Source: Maritimibacter sp. HL-12
GTDB taxonomy: Bacteria; Pseudomonadota; Alphaproteobacteria; Rhodobacterales; Rhodobacteraceae
Length of the DNA: 64,000 bases
Assembly: GCF_900177545.1 (NCBI RefSeq)
Contig: NZ_FXBQ01000001.1
Span: 3,070,163 to 3,134,162 of the forward strand
Direction: 5' to 3'
The notes beneath the pieces were generated by a model that saw only the letters and a program-made list of their open reading frames with translations, was not told the DNA's origin and made no database searches. A program made the translations under genes and the position numbers. Below are positions 48,240 through 57,802 of this stretch, one piece after another; positions within the stretch are counted from its first letter, which is position 1, and each line of letters begins with the position of its first letter.

Positions 48240-49585
48240 TTCTCCGGGATCAGCCCGCGTGGACTGAATCGCAGCACCAGGAGCAGGATCACGCCCATGG
48301 TGAGCAGCCTCATATGCGCGGCCGAGCCGAGCAGATGCGCGCGCAGCGCCGATTCCGCACCCATGCCGGAGGTGAGCAAGTCCATCATCCAGCGCCCGAG
48401 CGGTTCGACCTGCACCCAGAAGAACCAGATCAGGAAGCCGCCCAGCACCGAGCCCCAGTTCGAGCCCGAGCCGCCGACGATCACCATGACCCAGATCAGG
48501 AAGGTATAGCGCAGGGGCTGGTAGGTGCCGGGGGTGAACAGCCCGTCGAGCGTTGTCATCATCGCGCCGGCAATGCCGACGACGGCGGAACCGAGAATGA
48601 ACACCTGAAGGTGACGGCGTGTCACGTCCTTGCCCATCGCCTCGGCGGCAACCTCGTTGTCGCGGATCGCGCGCATCATCCGGCCCCAGGGCGAGTTCAG
48701 CGCGGCCTGGCTCATCCACATCAGGATGGCGAGCACGATGACGAAGAGCCCGGCAAAGGCGAGTTTGACAGTGATCGACGAGAAGGTCACCGGGTCGAGC
48801 CCCTGGTTCGCGGCCCAGCCGACGAATTCGGCGCTCTGTTGCAGGTCGACCTCGTAGGGCACCGGCCAGGGCCGGTCGAGACCGTTGACGTTTTTCACCC
48901 CACGCGCGAGCCACTCTTCGTTCTTCAGCACGGCGATCACGATCTCGGAGATGCCGAGCGTTGCGATGGCGAGGTAATCCGAGCGTAGCCCGAGCGCGGT
49001 TTTGCCGATGGCCCAGGCCACGCCCGCCGCGAGCAGACCGCCGACGACCCAGGCCAGGATCACCGGCAGGCCGAGCCCGCCGAGGTAGCCGGTGGCGGCC
49101 GGGTTCACCGCCTCGACGGCGCTCACCGCCGGATCGAAGATCGCGCGGTAGGCAAAAAAGCCCGCAACCAGCAAAACGGTGAGGGCAAGGGCACGCAGCC
49201 GCCCGGGGGCCATGCGCTTGTAGAGCGCGACGGCGGCGGCCAGCACGGCGACGGCAAAGGCGAGCCCCGCGAGCAGGCGCGGCCCGCCTGCGGACCAGGC
49301 CTCGCGCACCGGCGCTTCCGAAGTGACCACCACGGCAAGCCCGCCAAGCGCCACGAAGCCCATGACGCCGACGTTGAACAGCCCGGCATAACCCCACTGG
49401 ATATTGACCCCGAGCGCCATGATCGCCGAGACCAGCCCCATGTTGAGGATCAGCAGCGCCGAGTTCCAGCTCTGGAACATGCCGGTCCAGAGGATCATCA
49501 GGGCGACGAGGCCGAACAGGGCGATGTTCTTCCAGTTCACGCGCAGCTTGCCGGTGTCATCGGTGTTTGTGGTTTCGACGGTCAT
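48236..49585 (-). CDS. livM: Branched-chain amino acid ABC permease LivM
   Basis: A 449-residue permease with about ten hydrophobic segments. The conserved cytoplasmic block SPWGRMMRAIRDNEVAAEAM and the GAMMTTLDGLFTPG segment match LivM, as does LRSDYLAIATLGISEIVI. The protein is longer than the usual 300-420 residues because of an N-terminal tail and an insert around residues 240-290. The ATG overlaps the livH stop. It forms the membrane pair with livH. Confidence 0.93.
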   Translation of the reverse strand: MTVETTNTDDTGKLRVNWKNIALFGLVALMILWTGMFQSWNSALLILNMGLVSAIMALGVNIQWGYAGLFNVGVMGFVALGGLAVVVTSEAPVREAWSAGGPRLLAGLAFAVAVLAAAVALYKRMAPGRLRALALTVLLVAGFFAYRAIFDPAVSAVEAVNPAATGYLGGLGLPVILAWVVGGLLAAGVAWAIGKTALGLRSDYLAIATLGISEIVIAVLKNEEWLARGVKNVNGLDRPWPVPYEVDLQQSAEFVGWAANQGLDPVTFSSITVKLAFAGLFVIVLAILMWMSQAALNSPWGRMMRAIRDNEVAAEAMGKDVTRRHLQVFILGSAVVGIAGAMMTTLDGLFTPGTYQPLRYTFLIWVMVIVGGSGSNWGSVLGGFLIWFFWVQVEPLGRWMMDLLTSGMGAESALRAHLLGSAAHMRLLTMGVILLLVLRFSPRGLIPEK

Positions 49586-50595
49586 ACCGCTTTCCCCTTG
49601 AAGAGCCCGGTGGGTTTGAACAGGAGCACCACCACGAGGATCGCGAAAGAGACCGCGAACTTGTAGTCGGTGGAGAGCAGTTGCACGAGCCCGTCCGGCG
49701 CGAGGCTGTCGGGCAACAGGTAGCCCAGCACCTTTTTCCAGGCATAGGTGACCATCACTTCCGAGAAGGCGATCACGAAGCCCCCGGCGATGGCCCCGAG
49801 CGGGTTGCCGAGACCGCCGACGATGGCGGAGGCGAAGATCGGCAGCAGAAGCTGGAAATAGGTGAAGGGTTTGAAGCTCTTGTCGAGGCCGTAGAGCACG
49901 CCCGCGATGGTCGCCAGCGCCGCGACGATGAGCCATGTGATCATCACCACCCGCTCCGGGTTGATCCCCGAGAGCAGCGCGAGATCCTCGTTGTCGGAGA
50001 AGGCGCGCATCGACTTGCCGGTACGGGTCCGGTTGAGGAACCAGAACAGCGCCGCCACCACCACCACCGCGGTGATCAGCGTGATGCCTTGCGAGGTGCG
50101 GATCGCCAGCCCCTCGCTGAGCCCTGTCCACTCCTTGAAATCGCGCGCCGAGATGATGAACCGCGCACCGTCGGCGAACCGCTGATCGCCGGGGCCGACG
50201 ACGAAACGCACGATGCCGTTCATGATGAACATCACCCCGATCGAGGCCATCACGAAGACGATCGGCTTGGCTTTCACCCGTCGGTAGAAGCGATACACCA
50301 CCCGGTCGGTGGCCAGCATCAGCGCCGCCGCGCCGAGAATCCCGAAGGGCAGGGCGAGAAGCGCCGTCGGCAACGGCCCGAGGTTGATCCCCATCGACTG
50401 GAACCACCAGGTGAGCAGGATCGTCACCATCGCGCCGAAGGCCATGGTATCGCCATGGGCGAAATTGGAGAACCGCAGGATGCCGTAGATCAGCGTGACC
50501 CCGAGCGCGCCGAGGGCAAGCTGGCTGCCATAGGCAGCGGCCGGGATCAGCACGTAGTTGGAAAGCGCCACGATGGCGTTGAGGATATCCATCAT
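49582..50595 (-). CDS. livH: Branched-chain amino acid ABC permease LivH
   Basis: A 337-residue permease with about eight hydrophobic segments. The N-terminal ALGVTLIYGILRFSNFAHGD, the central block GKSMRAFSDNEDLALLSGIN (EAA-type loop) and ILPIFASAIVGGLGN-like stretch identify LivH. The ATG (50595) overlaps the stop of the small secreted-protein gene. It lies between that gene and livM. Confidence 0.94.
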   Translation of the reverse strand: MMDILNAIVALSNYVLIPAAAYGSQLALGALGVTLIYGILRFSNFAHGDTMAFGAMVTILLTWWFQSMGINLGPLPTALLALPFGILGAAALMLATDRVVYRFYRRVKAKPIVFVMASIGVMFIMNGIVRFVVGPGDQRFADGARFIISARDFKEWTGLSEGLAIRTSQGITLITAVVVVAALFWFLNRTRTGKSMRAFSDNEDLALLSGINPERVVMITWLIVAALATIAGVLYGLDKSFKPFTYFQLLLPIFASAIVGGLGNPLGAIAGGFVIAFSEVMVTYAWKKVLGYLLPDSLAPDGLVQLLSTDYKFAVSFAILVVVLLFKPTGLFKGKAV

Positions 50596-50936
50596 TCGTC
50601 TCCGCAGGTGCCGAAATAGGTAACCGACGCAGGGCCTGCGCCGATGTGAAGGGTGTAGAGCGCGGTGTTCGTGCCGATGGTCAGCAGGTGCAGCGCACCG
50701 GGCCCGCGCGCCACGATCTGTTGCGCCTGGCCGTCCTCGACATGGAGGATGTCGAGGGTTTCCGCGATGGTCATGATCCGGCCCGCCTTGTGATCGACGG
50801 TCAGCTCCCAGTCGGTCGGCTCACAGCCGAGCGACATGTAGCATTCTTCGGTGAAGGTGCAGACCGGCGCGGCAAGGGCCGGGCTGGCGAGCAGGCCGAC
50901 GCACAGACCGCCGATAGCTGGGAACACGGCTTTCAT
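50592..50936 (-). CDS. Small secreted protein within the liv operon
   Basis: A 114-residue protein with an N-terminal signal peptide of the usual form (AIGGLCVGLLASPALAAPVC, cleavage likely after ALA). The mature part has four or five Cys, including PVCTFTEECYMSLGCEPTDW and a C-terminal FGTCGDE, so it may carry disulfides in the periplasm. No known family. It overlaps livH by 4 bases and follows livF by 3, so it is cotranslated with the transporter. It could assist the binding protein, or be a small periplasmic partner. Confidence 0.8.
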   Translation of the reverse strand: MKAVFPAIGGLCVGLLASPALAAPVCTFTEECYMSLGCEPTDWELTVDHKAGRIMTIAETLDILHVEDGQAQQIVARGPGALHLLTIGTNTALYTLHIGAGPASVTYFGTCGDE

Positions 50937-50939
50937 CTC

Positions 50940-51767
50940 TCAGCCCCCGAGGAAACTTGCGCGCACCTCGGGGTTGGCAAGAAGCTCCTTGCCGGTCCCG
51001 GTATGGGCGTTCTGGCCTTGCACGAGCACGAAGCCTTTGTCTGCGATCTCAAGGGCCTGGCGGGCGTTCTGTTCCACCATCAGCACCGGCAGCCCGGTGC
51101 GGGCCACCTCGATGATCCGGTCGAACAACTCGTCCATCACGATCGGCGAGACGCCGGCGGTGGGTTCGTCGAGCATCAGCACCTTGGGCCGCGTCATCAG
51201 CGCACGGCCTACTGCGACCTGCTGGCGCTGGCCGCCGGAAAGCTCGCCCGCGGCCTGATAGCGTTTTTCCTTCAGGATCGGGAACAACTCGTAGACCTGT
51301 TCCATCGTCCCGGAGATGTCGTCGCGCCGGATGAAGGCCCCCATTTCGAGGTTTTCCTCTACCGTCAGCGAAGTGAAGATGTTGTTGTTCTGCGGCACGA
51401 AGCCCATGCCCTTGGCGACCCGTGCCTGCGGCGTGAGGTCGGTGATGTCCTCGTCGTCAAGCCGCACGCTGCCGCCGCGCAGGTGCAGCATGCCGAACAG
51501 CGCCTTCATGCCGGTGGATTTGCCGGCACCGTTGGGGCCGACGATCACCGCGATCTCGCCGCGGTCGACCGCGATGGTGCAATCGGAGAGGATGTCGGGG
51601 CCGGCCTTGCCGTAGCCGCCGGTCATCTTCTCGCCGATCAGGAAGGGGCCGCCGGGGGCGGGCTTGGCCTTGCCGTTCTGGGGGCCTGCGCGCATCTCGC
51701 CCTGGCCCTTGGGGTTCACAATCGTGGAATCGCGGTTGTAGCCGGGGGCGTCGAAGGGTTGGCTCAT
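50940..51767 (-). CDS. livF: Branched-chain amino acid ABC ATPase LivF
   Basis: A 275-residue ATPase with Walker A GPNGAGKSTGMKALFG, the signature LSGGQRQQVAVGRALMTRP, and Walker B VLMLDEPTAGVSPIV. The N-terminal 40 residues before ILSDCTIAVD are longer and more polar than usual LivF. ATG 51767 overlaps the livG stop. It pairs with LivG to drive uptake. Confidence 0.95.
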   Translation of the reverse strand: MSQPFDAPGYNRDSTIVNPKGQGEMRAGPQNGKAKPAPGGPFLIGEKMTGGYGKAGPDILSDCTIAVDRGEIAVIVGPNGAGKSTGMKALFGMLHLRGGSVRLDDEDITDLTPQARVAKGMGFVPQNNNIFTSLTVEENLEMGAFIRRDDISGTMEQVYELFPILKEKRYQAAGELSGGQRQQVAVGRALMTRPKVLMLDEPTAGVSPIVMDELFDRIIEVARTGLPVLMVEQNARQALEIADKGFVLVQGQNAHTGTGKELLANPEVRASFLGG

Positions 51768-52555
51768 GCTTCGACCTTGTCCTTGTTCTTGAGGCCGGTG
51801 CCGAGATAGGCCTCGATCACATGTTCATTGGCCTTGATCTCGTTCAGGGTGCCTTCGGCAAGCACCTTGCCCTCGGCCATGCAGATCACAGGGTCGCACA
51901 GCCGGTCGATGAAATCCATGTCGTGCTCGATCACCACGAAGGTATAGCCGCGCTCCTTGTTGAGGCGGATGATCGCGTCGCCGATGGTGTTGAGCAGGGT
52001 GCGGTTCACGCCCGCGCCGACCTCGTCGAGAAACACGATCCGGGCATCCACCATCATCGTGCGGCCAAGCTCGAGAAGCTTTTTCTGGCCGCCCGACACC
52101 TGTCCGGCCTTGTGGTCGGCAAGGTGTTCGATGGTCAGGAACTCCAGCACCTCGTCGGCCCGGGCGCGCAGCGCGCGTTCCTCGTCGGCAATCCGCTTGC
52201 GGCCAAACCAGGTGTCCCACAGCTTTTCACCGAGCTGACCCGGCGGCACCATCATCAGGTTCTCGCGGCAGGTCATCGAGGCGAACTCGTGGGCGATCTG
52301 GAAGGTGCGCAGGAGGCCCTTGTGGAACAGCTCGTGCGGCGGCAGGCCGGTGATGTCTTCGCCCTCCATCGTCACGCGCCCTGACGTGGGTTGAAGAACG
52401 CCGGCCACAACGTTGAAAAGCGTTGTTTTTCCGGCACCGTTCGGGCCAATCAGCCCGGTGATCGTGCCCTTTTCGATCTCCAGAGAAGCGCCGTCGACGG
52501 CATGAAATCCGCCGAAATGTTTGTGCAGGTTTTCAACCTTGATCAAAGATCCCAC
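51764..52555 (-). CDS. livG: Branched-chain amino acid ABC ATPase LivG
   Basis: A 263-residue ATPase with Walker A GPNGAGKTTLFN, the signature VSGGQKKLLELGRTMM, and Walker B IVFLDEVGAGVNRTL (Glu-Val instead of the usual Glu-Pro). The start is taken as GTG 52555 (GSLIKVENLHKHFGGFHAVD). An ATG at 52594 lies inside the hairpin that separates this gene from the binding-protein gene and is less likely. Confidence 0.92.
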   Translation of the reverse strand: MGSLIKVENLHKHFGGFHAVDGASLEIEKGTITGLIGPNGAGKTTLFNVVAGVLQPTSGRVTMEGEDITGLPPHELFHKGLLRTFQIAHEFASMTCRENLMMVPPGQLGEKLWDTWFGRKRIADEERALRARADEVLEFLTIEHLADHKAGQVSGGQKKLLELGRTMMVDARIVFLDEVGAGVNRTLLNTIGDAIIRLNKERGYTFVVIEHDMDFIDRLCDPVICMAEGKVLAEGTLNEIKANEHVIEAYLGTGLKNKDKVEA

Positions 52556-52590
52556 CCCGTGTTTCGCGGGTGCCCCTCCCGCCTTATGCA

Positions 52591-52622
52591 GCACAGCCCG
52601 GGGGGTTGGCCCCGGGCTGTGC
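52591..52622 (-). terminator. Intergenic hairpin between the binding-protein gene and livG
   Basis: GCACAGCCCGGGG and CCCCGGGCTGTGC form a 13-bp perfect stem with a 6-base loop (52604-52609), 23 bases after the binding-protein stop. There is no T run. It probably stabilises the upstream message or lowers read-through, so the binding protein is made in excess over the transporter subunits. Confidence 0.7.
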
Positions 52623-52645
52623 GATTGGTCCGTGCGCCGCTCGGA

Positions 52646-53827
52646 TCAGCGGAACTTGACGGTTTCGAAACCGTCTTCGGTCACGTCGTACTCACGGTAG
52701 GTGCCCGCGGCTTCGCCCGGTCCGATCAGTTCGACGTTGGAGGCACCGACATAGTCGACATCGCCGCCAGCGGCGAGGATCTCGAACGCCTTGCCAAGCT
52801 CGCCCGGCAGGATCGGCTCGCCCGGGGCGTTGGCCACGTCCATCACGTTGGCAGCGATCCCGGCGGGGGTGGCCTCGCCGGCCTTCATCGCGGCCAGCAG
52901 GATCAGCGCGGCGGCGTCGTAGCTTTCGCGGGTGAAGGAGCTGTCGGGGTTGATCCCGGCGGCTTCGGCCTGTGCGGTAAAGGCCTCGGTGCCTTCGCCT
53001 TCCGACCACGGGATCGTGCCGTAGGAGCCAACCAACCCGTCGCCGAGATCGGTGCGCAGAACCTCGGAGAACATGCCGTCGCCCATCACGAAGGTTTCGA
53101 AGGCGCCGGCGTCGAGCGCAGACTGGATCACGCCCTTGCCGCCCTGGTCGGAATAGCCGAACACCATCAGGGCTTCGCCGCCGGCCGAGGCCAGCGCGCC
53201 GACTTCGGCCGAGTAATCGGCCTTGCCGTCTTCATGCGGCACCGCGGTGGTGACCGAGCCGCCAACCGCTTCGAACGATTCGGCGAAGGCATCTGAAAGG
53301 CCCTTGCCGTAGTCGTTGTTGGTGTAGGTGATCGCCACTTCGGTCACGCCACGGTCGTTGAGGATCGCCGCGAGCACTTCGCCCTGGCGCGCGTCCGACG
53401 GGGCGGTGCGGAAGAACAGGTCGTTGTCTTCGGCGGTGGAGAGCGCCGGCGAGGTCGCCGAGGGCGAAATCATCGGCACGCCGTTCGGCATCGCCACGTT
53501 GGCAAGGATCGCGCCGGTCACGCCCGAGCAATCCGCGCCCATGATCGCGACCACGCCATCGGTGGTGATCAGGCGCTCGGCGGCGGCAGAGGCCGCGGCG
53601 CTGTCGATGCAGGTCGAATCGGCGCGCACCGGAACCAGCGTCATCCCTTCGAGGAATTTGCCCGAATCGTTGGCTTCGCTGATCGCGAGTTCGGCGGCGT
53701 CTGCCATGGCCGGCGTGATCGATTCCAGCGGGCCGGTGTAGCCGAGGATCACCCCGATATTGACGTCTTCGGCGAAGGCGCCGGTGGCGATCAGCGTCGC
53801 GGCGGACGCCATGAGCAGTTTTTTCAT
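52646..53827 (-). CDS. ABC transporter substrate-binding protein, LivK family
   Basis: A 393-residue periplasmic protein. The signal peptide MKKLLMASAATLIATGAFA, with AFA-EDV as a likely cleavage site, precedes VNIGVILGYTGPLESITPAM and MISPSATSPALS, the amino-acid binding family blocks. ATG 53827 has GGGAGAT upstream. It is the first gene of a complete uptake operon. The ligand may be a branched-chain amino acid or another amide; sequence alone does not settle it. Confidence 0.93.
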   Translation of the reverse strand: MKKLLMASAATLIATGAFAEDVNIGVILGYTGPLESITPAMADAAELAISEANDSGKFLEGMTLVPVRADSTCIDSAAASAAAERLITTDGVVAIMGADCSGVTGAILANVAMPNGVPMISPSATSPALSTAEDNDLFFRTAPSDARQGEVLAAILNDRGVTEVAITYTNNDYGKGLSDAFAESFEAVGGSVTTAVPHEDGKADYSAEVGALASAGGEALMVFGYSDQGGKGVIQSALDAGAFETFVMGDGMFSEVLRTDLGDGLVGSYGTIPWSEGEGTEAFTAQAEAAGINPDSSFTRESYDAAALILLAAMKAGEATPAGIAANVMDVANAPGEPILPGELGKAFEILAAGGDVDYVGASNVELIGPGEAAGTYREYDVTEDGFETVKFR

Positions 53828-53983
53828 GTTTATCTCCCAAGTTGGTAACATTTTCCGGCCCTCACCCTAGCGTTTTTGTCACAAAAGGGAAGCCTTTAGC
53901 CGCGGTCTTTTGCGCATCTTGCGCGGCCTCACATTCGCGTGGGGGAGGTTGCCCCAGCGTCACCCAAGACCGACAATGGCGGC

Positions 53984-55102
53984 ATGATGGTTTTGATACG
54001 CTCCCGAATCCTTGCCCTCGCGGTGGCCGTGGCCGCTCTCGCGCCGCTGCCGCTCGCGGCCGAAACGGTGGAGACCAGCGTGGGCCGGTTGCAGATTGAA
54101 GAGGTGGCGGACGGGTTTCGCGAGCCCTGGGGGCTGGCCTTCCTGCCCGACGACGGCTTTCTTGTCACCGAGCGCGCCGGGGCCCTGTGGCGGGTCGGCG
54201 CAGACGGCGCGCGCCAGCGTGTCGAGGGCGCACCCGAGGTCTGGGCGCGCGGACAGGGCGGGCTGCTCGACGTGATGGTGCCGCGCGATTTTTCCGAGAG
54301 CCGCGAGGTTTTCCTGAGCTTCTCCAAGCCGCAACCGGACGGTGCCGGCACCGCGCTCGGGGCCGGGCGGCTCAACGAAGCCGGGGACGCGCTGGAGGAT
54401 TTCCGCGTGATCTTCGAGATGACGGCGGGCGGCGGACGCGGCCAGCATTTCGGCTCGCGCATCGTCGAAGCCCCGGACGGGCACCTCTTTCTGACCATTG
54501 GCGATCGCGGCGCGGCCGAACGCGCGCAGGACAACGCCCACCACAACGGCACCGTGGTGCGGATCGCGCGCGATGGCGCGGTGCCGGATGACAACCCCTT
54601 CGTTGGCGTCGAGGACGCGCAGCCCGAGATCTGGTCCTATGGCCACCGCAACGCACAAGGCGCGGCGCTCGGCCCCGAAGGCGGGCTCTGGCTGGTCGAA
54701 CACGGCGCGATGGGCGGCGACGAGGTCAACCGCGTCGAGCCCGGTGCGAATTACGGCTGGCCGGAGATCTCTTACGGGCGCAACTACGACGGCTCGAAAA
54801 TCGGTGTCGGCACCGAGGCGGAGGGCATGAAACAGCCGGTGCATTACTGGGACCCGTCGATCGCGCCCTCGGGGCTGGCCGTCTATTCCGGCGCGCTCTG
54901 GCCCGAATGGGAGGGGCGGATGATCGTCGGCAGCCTCAAGTTCGACTACATCGCGGTGCTCGACCCCGAGACCGGCAACGAAGAGGCGTTGCGCAGCCGC
55001 GAGTCCGCCCGGGTGCGCGATGTGCGCGAAGCCCCCGACGGATCGATCTGGTTTCTCTCGGTCGGGCAGGGCGGGGTGTTCCGGATCATCCCGGCTCGAT
55101 AG
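53984..55102 (+). CDS. PQQ-dependent sugar dehydrogenase family protein
   Basis: A 372-residue periplasmic protein with a signal peptide (ILALAVAVAALAPLPLAA). The six-bladed propeller of the Asd/YliI type shows REPWGLAFLPDDGFLVTERA, LLDVMVPRDFSESREVFLSF, GQHFGSRIVEAPDGHLFLTI, and GDEVNRVEPGANYGWPEISY. It would oxidise an aldose at C1 using PQQ. The start is ATG 53984 or 53987. It is divergent from the liv operon with a 156-base gap. Substrate not known. Confidence 0.92.
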   Translation: MMVLIRSRILALAVAVAALAPLPLAAETVETSVGRLQIEEVADGFREPWGLAFLPDDGFLVTERAGALWRVGADGARQRVEGAPEVWARGQGGLLDVMVPRDFSESREVFLSFSKPQPDGAGTALGAGRLNEAGDALEDFRVIFEMTAGGGRGQHFGSRIVEAPDGHLFLTIGDRGAAERAQDNAHHNGTVVRIARDGAVPDDNPFVGVEDAQPEIWSYGHRNAQGAALGPEGGLWLVEHGAMGGDEVNRVEPGANYGWPEISYGRNYDGSKIGVGTEAEGMKQPVHYWDPSIAPSGLAVYSGALWPEWEGRMIVGSLKFDYIAVLDPETGNEEALRSRESARVRDVREAPDGSIWFLSVGQGGVFRIIPAR

Positions 55103-55140
55103 CGCGGGCCACGCGGTCCGCGCCCCGGTTCCGACCGATG

Positions 55141-55166
55141 CTGATCCCGCCTGCCGCCGGGATCAG
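55141..55166. terminator. Hairpin between convergent genes
   Basis: CTGATCCCG and CGGGATCAG form a 9-bp perfect stem with an 8-base loop. It lies 39 bases after the dehydrogenase stop and its right arm contains the stop codon of the minus-strand regulator gene. Confidence 0.5.
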
Positions 55167-56173
55167 ATCCCGCCGTCCTCGCTGCGTTTGCCGCTGGTCG
55201 AACCGCGCTCCCGGTAGGGCGTGGTCTCGTAATGCGCGCGGTAGCATTTCGAGAAATGCGAGGGCGAGGTGAAACCGCAGGCCAGTGCCACGTTGATCAC
55301 GCTCATGTCGGTCTGCATCAACAGGTTGCGGGCCTTCTGGAGCCGCAGTTCCATGTAATAACGCTTCGGCGAGCGGTTGAGGTAGCGGCGGAACAGCCGT
55401 TCGAGCTGGCGGGTGGACAGCCCGACATCAGCGGCCAGCCGCGAGGGGCTGACCGGCTCCTCGATATGCGCCTCCATCGCCTGGATCACCTGGCCGAGCT
55501 TGGGGTGACGCACACCGATCCGGGTGGGCACCGAAAGGCGCTGGGTGTCGCGGTCGGTCCGAATCGCGGTGTAGATCTGCTGGTCGGCGACGGCATTGGC
55601 CACTTCCGGTCCGTGGTGCTGCGAGATCACCGCGAGCATCAGGTCGATCGAGGCGGTGCCGCCCGCCGTGGTCATCCGGTTGCCGTCGATCACGTAGACC
55701 GAGCGGGTCAGGTCGACCTCGCTGAAATCCTCGGAGAACCCATCGTGGTTTTCCCAGTGGATCGTGGCGCGTTTGCCGTCGAGCAGGCCTGCTTCGGCCA
55801 AGCTGTGGGCCCCGGTGCAGAGCGCCCCCATCGCCACCCCGCGCCGCGCCTCGCGCCGGAGCCACGACACCAGTTTTTTCGAGGTGTGTTGTGCCACGTT
55901 CACGCCGCTGCAGATCACCACCGTGTCGGAGTGGTGCAACTCGTCGAGCCCGGTGTCGAGCAACACGCGGCATCCCGCCGAACAGGTCGCCATCTCGCCG
56001 CCTTCGCCGGCGAGAGTCCAACTGTAGGCCTCGTAGCCGAGGAAGCGGTTGGCGAGTCGCAGCGCGTCGATCGCGCCGGCAAAGGAGAGCATGGTGAACT
56101 CCTCGAGCAGCACGAAAACGAAGCGGCGCGTTGCACGGTCGCCCGGCACTTCGCTGGTGGCTCTTCGACTCAT
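55163..56173 (-). CDS. GlxA family transcriptional regulator
   Basis: A 336-residue regulator. Residues about 15-190 form a DJ-1/PfpI domain (FVFVLLEEFTMLSFAGAIDA, MGALCTGAHSLAEAGLL), and residues about 230-320 an AraC helix-turn-helix (GLSTRQLERLFRRYLNRSP, ALACGFTSPSHFSKCYRAHY). Related proteins respond to choline, carnitine or betaine breakdown products. The start at 56173 (MSRRATSEVP) is chosen over a longer frame. It is divergent from the DAHP synthase gene; the target is unknown. Confidence 0.92.
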   Translation of the reverse strand: MSRRATSEVPGDRATRRFVFVLLEEFTMLSFAGAIDALRLANRFLGYEAYSWTLAGEGGEMATCSAGCRVLLDTGLDELHHSDTVVICSGVNVAQHTSKKLVSWLRREARRGVAMGALCTGAHSLAEAGLLDGKRATIHWENHDGFSEDFSEVDLTRSVYVIDGNRMTTAGGTASIDLMLAVISQHHGPEVANAVADQQIYTAIRTDRDTQRLSVPTRIGVRHPKLGQVIQAMEAHIEEPVSPSRLAADVGLSTRQLERLFRRYLNRSPKRYYMELRLQKARNLLMQTDMSVINVALACGFTSPSHFSKCYRAHYETTPYRERGSTSGKRSEDGGI

Positions 56174-56260
56174 TGCGCGGATCCCTGTTCGCGGTAAACT
56201 TGGTCCAAGCACATCAGCTTTGCCGCCCGCGCGCAAGATGCCCGGGCGGGCAACTTTGCT

Positions 56261-56289
56261 TTGCACATGCGGCGAAGCCCGCGTATACC
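56261..56289 (+). promoter_or_regulatory. Probable sigma-70 promoter of the DAHP synthase gene
   Basis: TTGCAC, 17 bases, TATACC, about 60 bases before ATG 56350. Both boxes and the spacing fit a sigma-70 promoter well. Confidence 0.55.
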
Positions 56290-56349
56290 ACCCCGGACTT
56301 GGTGGGCTGTTGCCGCTAACAGCCCCTGAAAAGCGATACGGAGACGGCG

Positions 56350-57723
56350 ATGACGGACTGGACCAAATCATCCTGGCGCACGAAGCCCCGGGTGCAGATG
56401 CCCACCTATCCCGACCAGGCCCGCCTGGACGCGGTCGAGGCGCAGCTTGGCAAGTATCCGCCGCTGGTTTTTGCCGGAGAGGCCCGGCGGCTGAAGGCGG
56501 AACTGGCCAAGGCCGCACGCGGTGAGGCCTTCCTGCTGCAAGGCGGCGATTGTGCCGAGAGCTTTGCCGAGTTTTCCGCCGACACGATCCGCGACACCTT
56601 CAAGGTGCTGCTCCAGATGGCGGTGGTGCTGACCTACGGCGCCAAGGTGCCGGTGATCAAGGTCGGCCGGATGGCGGGCCAGTTCGCCAAGCCGCGGTCG
56701 TCGGATTTCGAGACCGTGAACGGCGTCGAACTGCCCTCCTACCGGGGCGACATCATAAACGATCTCGACGGCACGCCCGAAGCGCGCCTGCCCGATCCTT
56801 ACAAGATGCTGCAGGCCTATACCCAGTCGGCCGCCTCGCTGAACCTGCTGCGCGCTTTCTCGACCGGCGGCTATGCCGACATCCACAAGGTCCATAGCTG
56901 GACGCTGGGGTTCACCGAGCGCGACGAGGCGGAGAAATATCGCGAGATGGCCGAGCGGATCTCGGACACCCTCAGCTTCATGCGGGCCGCGGGCGTCGAC
57001 AGTGCGCGCGCGCATACCCTGGGCTCGGTGGATTTCTACACCAGCCACGAGAGCCTGCTGCTGGAATACGAAGAGGCGCTCACCCGGGTCGATTCGACCA
57101 CCGGGCAGGTGGTGGCCGGCTCGGGGCACATGCTCTGGATCGGCGACCGGACCCGCCAGCCCGACGGCGCACACGTGGAGTTTGCCCGTGGCGTGATCAA
57201 CCCGATCGGGCTCAAGACCGGCCCCTCCACCAGCGCCGACGATCTCAAGCGGCTGATGGCGCGGCTCAACCCCGAGAACGAGCCGGGACGGCTGACCCTG
57301 ATCGCGCGCTTCGGTGCCGGGCAGGTGGCCGATCACCTGCCGCGTCTGATCCAGGCGGTGCAAGAGGAGGGGGCCGCGGTGGTCTGGTCCTGCGACCCGA
57401 TGCACGGCAACACGATCAAGTCGGCCTCCGGCTACAAGACCCGGCCCTTCGAGCGGGTGCTGGCGGAAGTGCAGGAGTTCTTCGCCGTTCACCGCGAAGC
57501 GGGCACGATCCCGGGCGGTGTGCATTTCGAGATGACCGGCAAGGACGTGACCGAATGCACCGGGGGCGTCCGGGCGGTGTCGGACGAAGATCTTTCCGAC
57601 CGCTATCACACCGTTTGCGATCCGCGCCTCAACGCCTCGCAATCGCTGGAACTGGCCTTCCTCGTGGCCGAGGAACTCGCCGGGCGCGACGTGACGGCAC
57701 CGCGCAGCGCGGTTTCGGGCTGA
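56350..57723 (+). CDS. 3-deoxy-7-phosphoheptulonate synthase, class II
   Basis: A 457-residue class II (plant/actinobacterial-type) DAHP synthase, joining PEP and erythrose 4-phosphate at the head of the shikimate pathway. Family blocks are [35 protein letters not shown] and [20 protein letters not shown], and [23 protein letters not shown] 56350 follows GGAGACG, with a good promoter upstream. It is a single gene with its own terminator, not part of an aro operon. Class II enzymes differ in feedback control from AroF/G/H. Confidence 0.96.
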   Translation: MTDWTKSSWRTKPRVQMPTYPDQARLDAVEAQLGKYPPLVFAGEARRLKAELAKAARGEAFLLQGGDCAESFAEFSADTIRDTFKVLLQMAVVLTYGAKVPVIKVGRMAGQFAKPRSSDFETVNGVELPSYRGDIINDLDGTPEARLPDPYKMLQAYTQSAASLNLLRAFSTGGYADIHKVHSWTLGFTERDEAEKYREMAERISDTLSFMRAAGVDSARAHTLGSVDFYTSHESLLLEYEEALTRVDSTTGQVVAGSGHMLWIGDRTRQPDGAHVEFARGVINPIGLKTGPSTSADDLKRLMARLNPENEPGRLTLIARFGAGQVADHLPRLIQAVQEEGAAVVWSCDPMHGNTIKSASGYKTRPFERVLAEVQEFFAVHREAGTIPGGVHFEMTGKDVTECTGGVRAVSDEDLSDRYHTVCDPRLNASQSLELAFLVAEELAGRDVTAPRSAVSG

Positions 57724-57759
57724 TCCTTCCGCCGCGCACCCCGAGCGCGAACAATCGGC

Positions 57760-57787
57760 AAGCCCCGGTCTTTCGGCCGGGGCTTTT
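57760..57787 (+). terminator. Rho-independent terminator after the DAHP synthase gene
   Basis: AAGCCCCGG-TCTTTCGG-CCGGGGCTT is a 9-bp stem followed by a short T run, 36 bases after the stop. It also lies 15 bases before the stop of the convergent minus-strand gene and may serve both. Confidence 0.8.
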
Positions 57788-57802
57788 CAGTTTGGGCAAG
57801 CC

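Noticed and set aside
49567-50619. Plus-strand frame opposite livH
   Set aside because: Charged antisense shadow of a membrane protein; livH is clearly coded on the minus strand.
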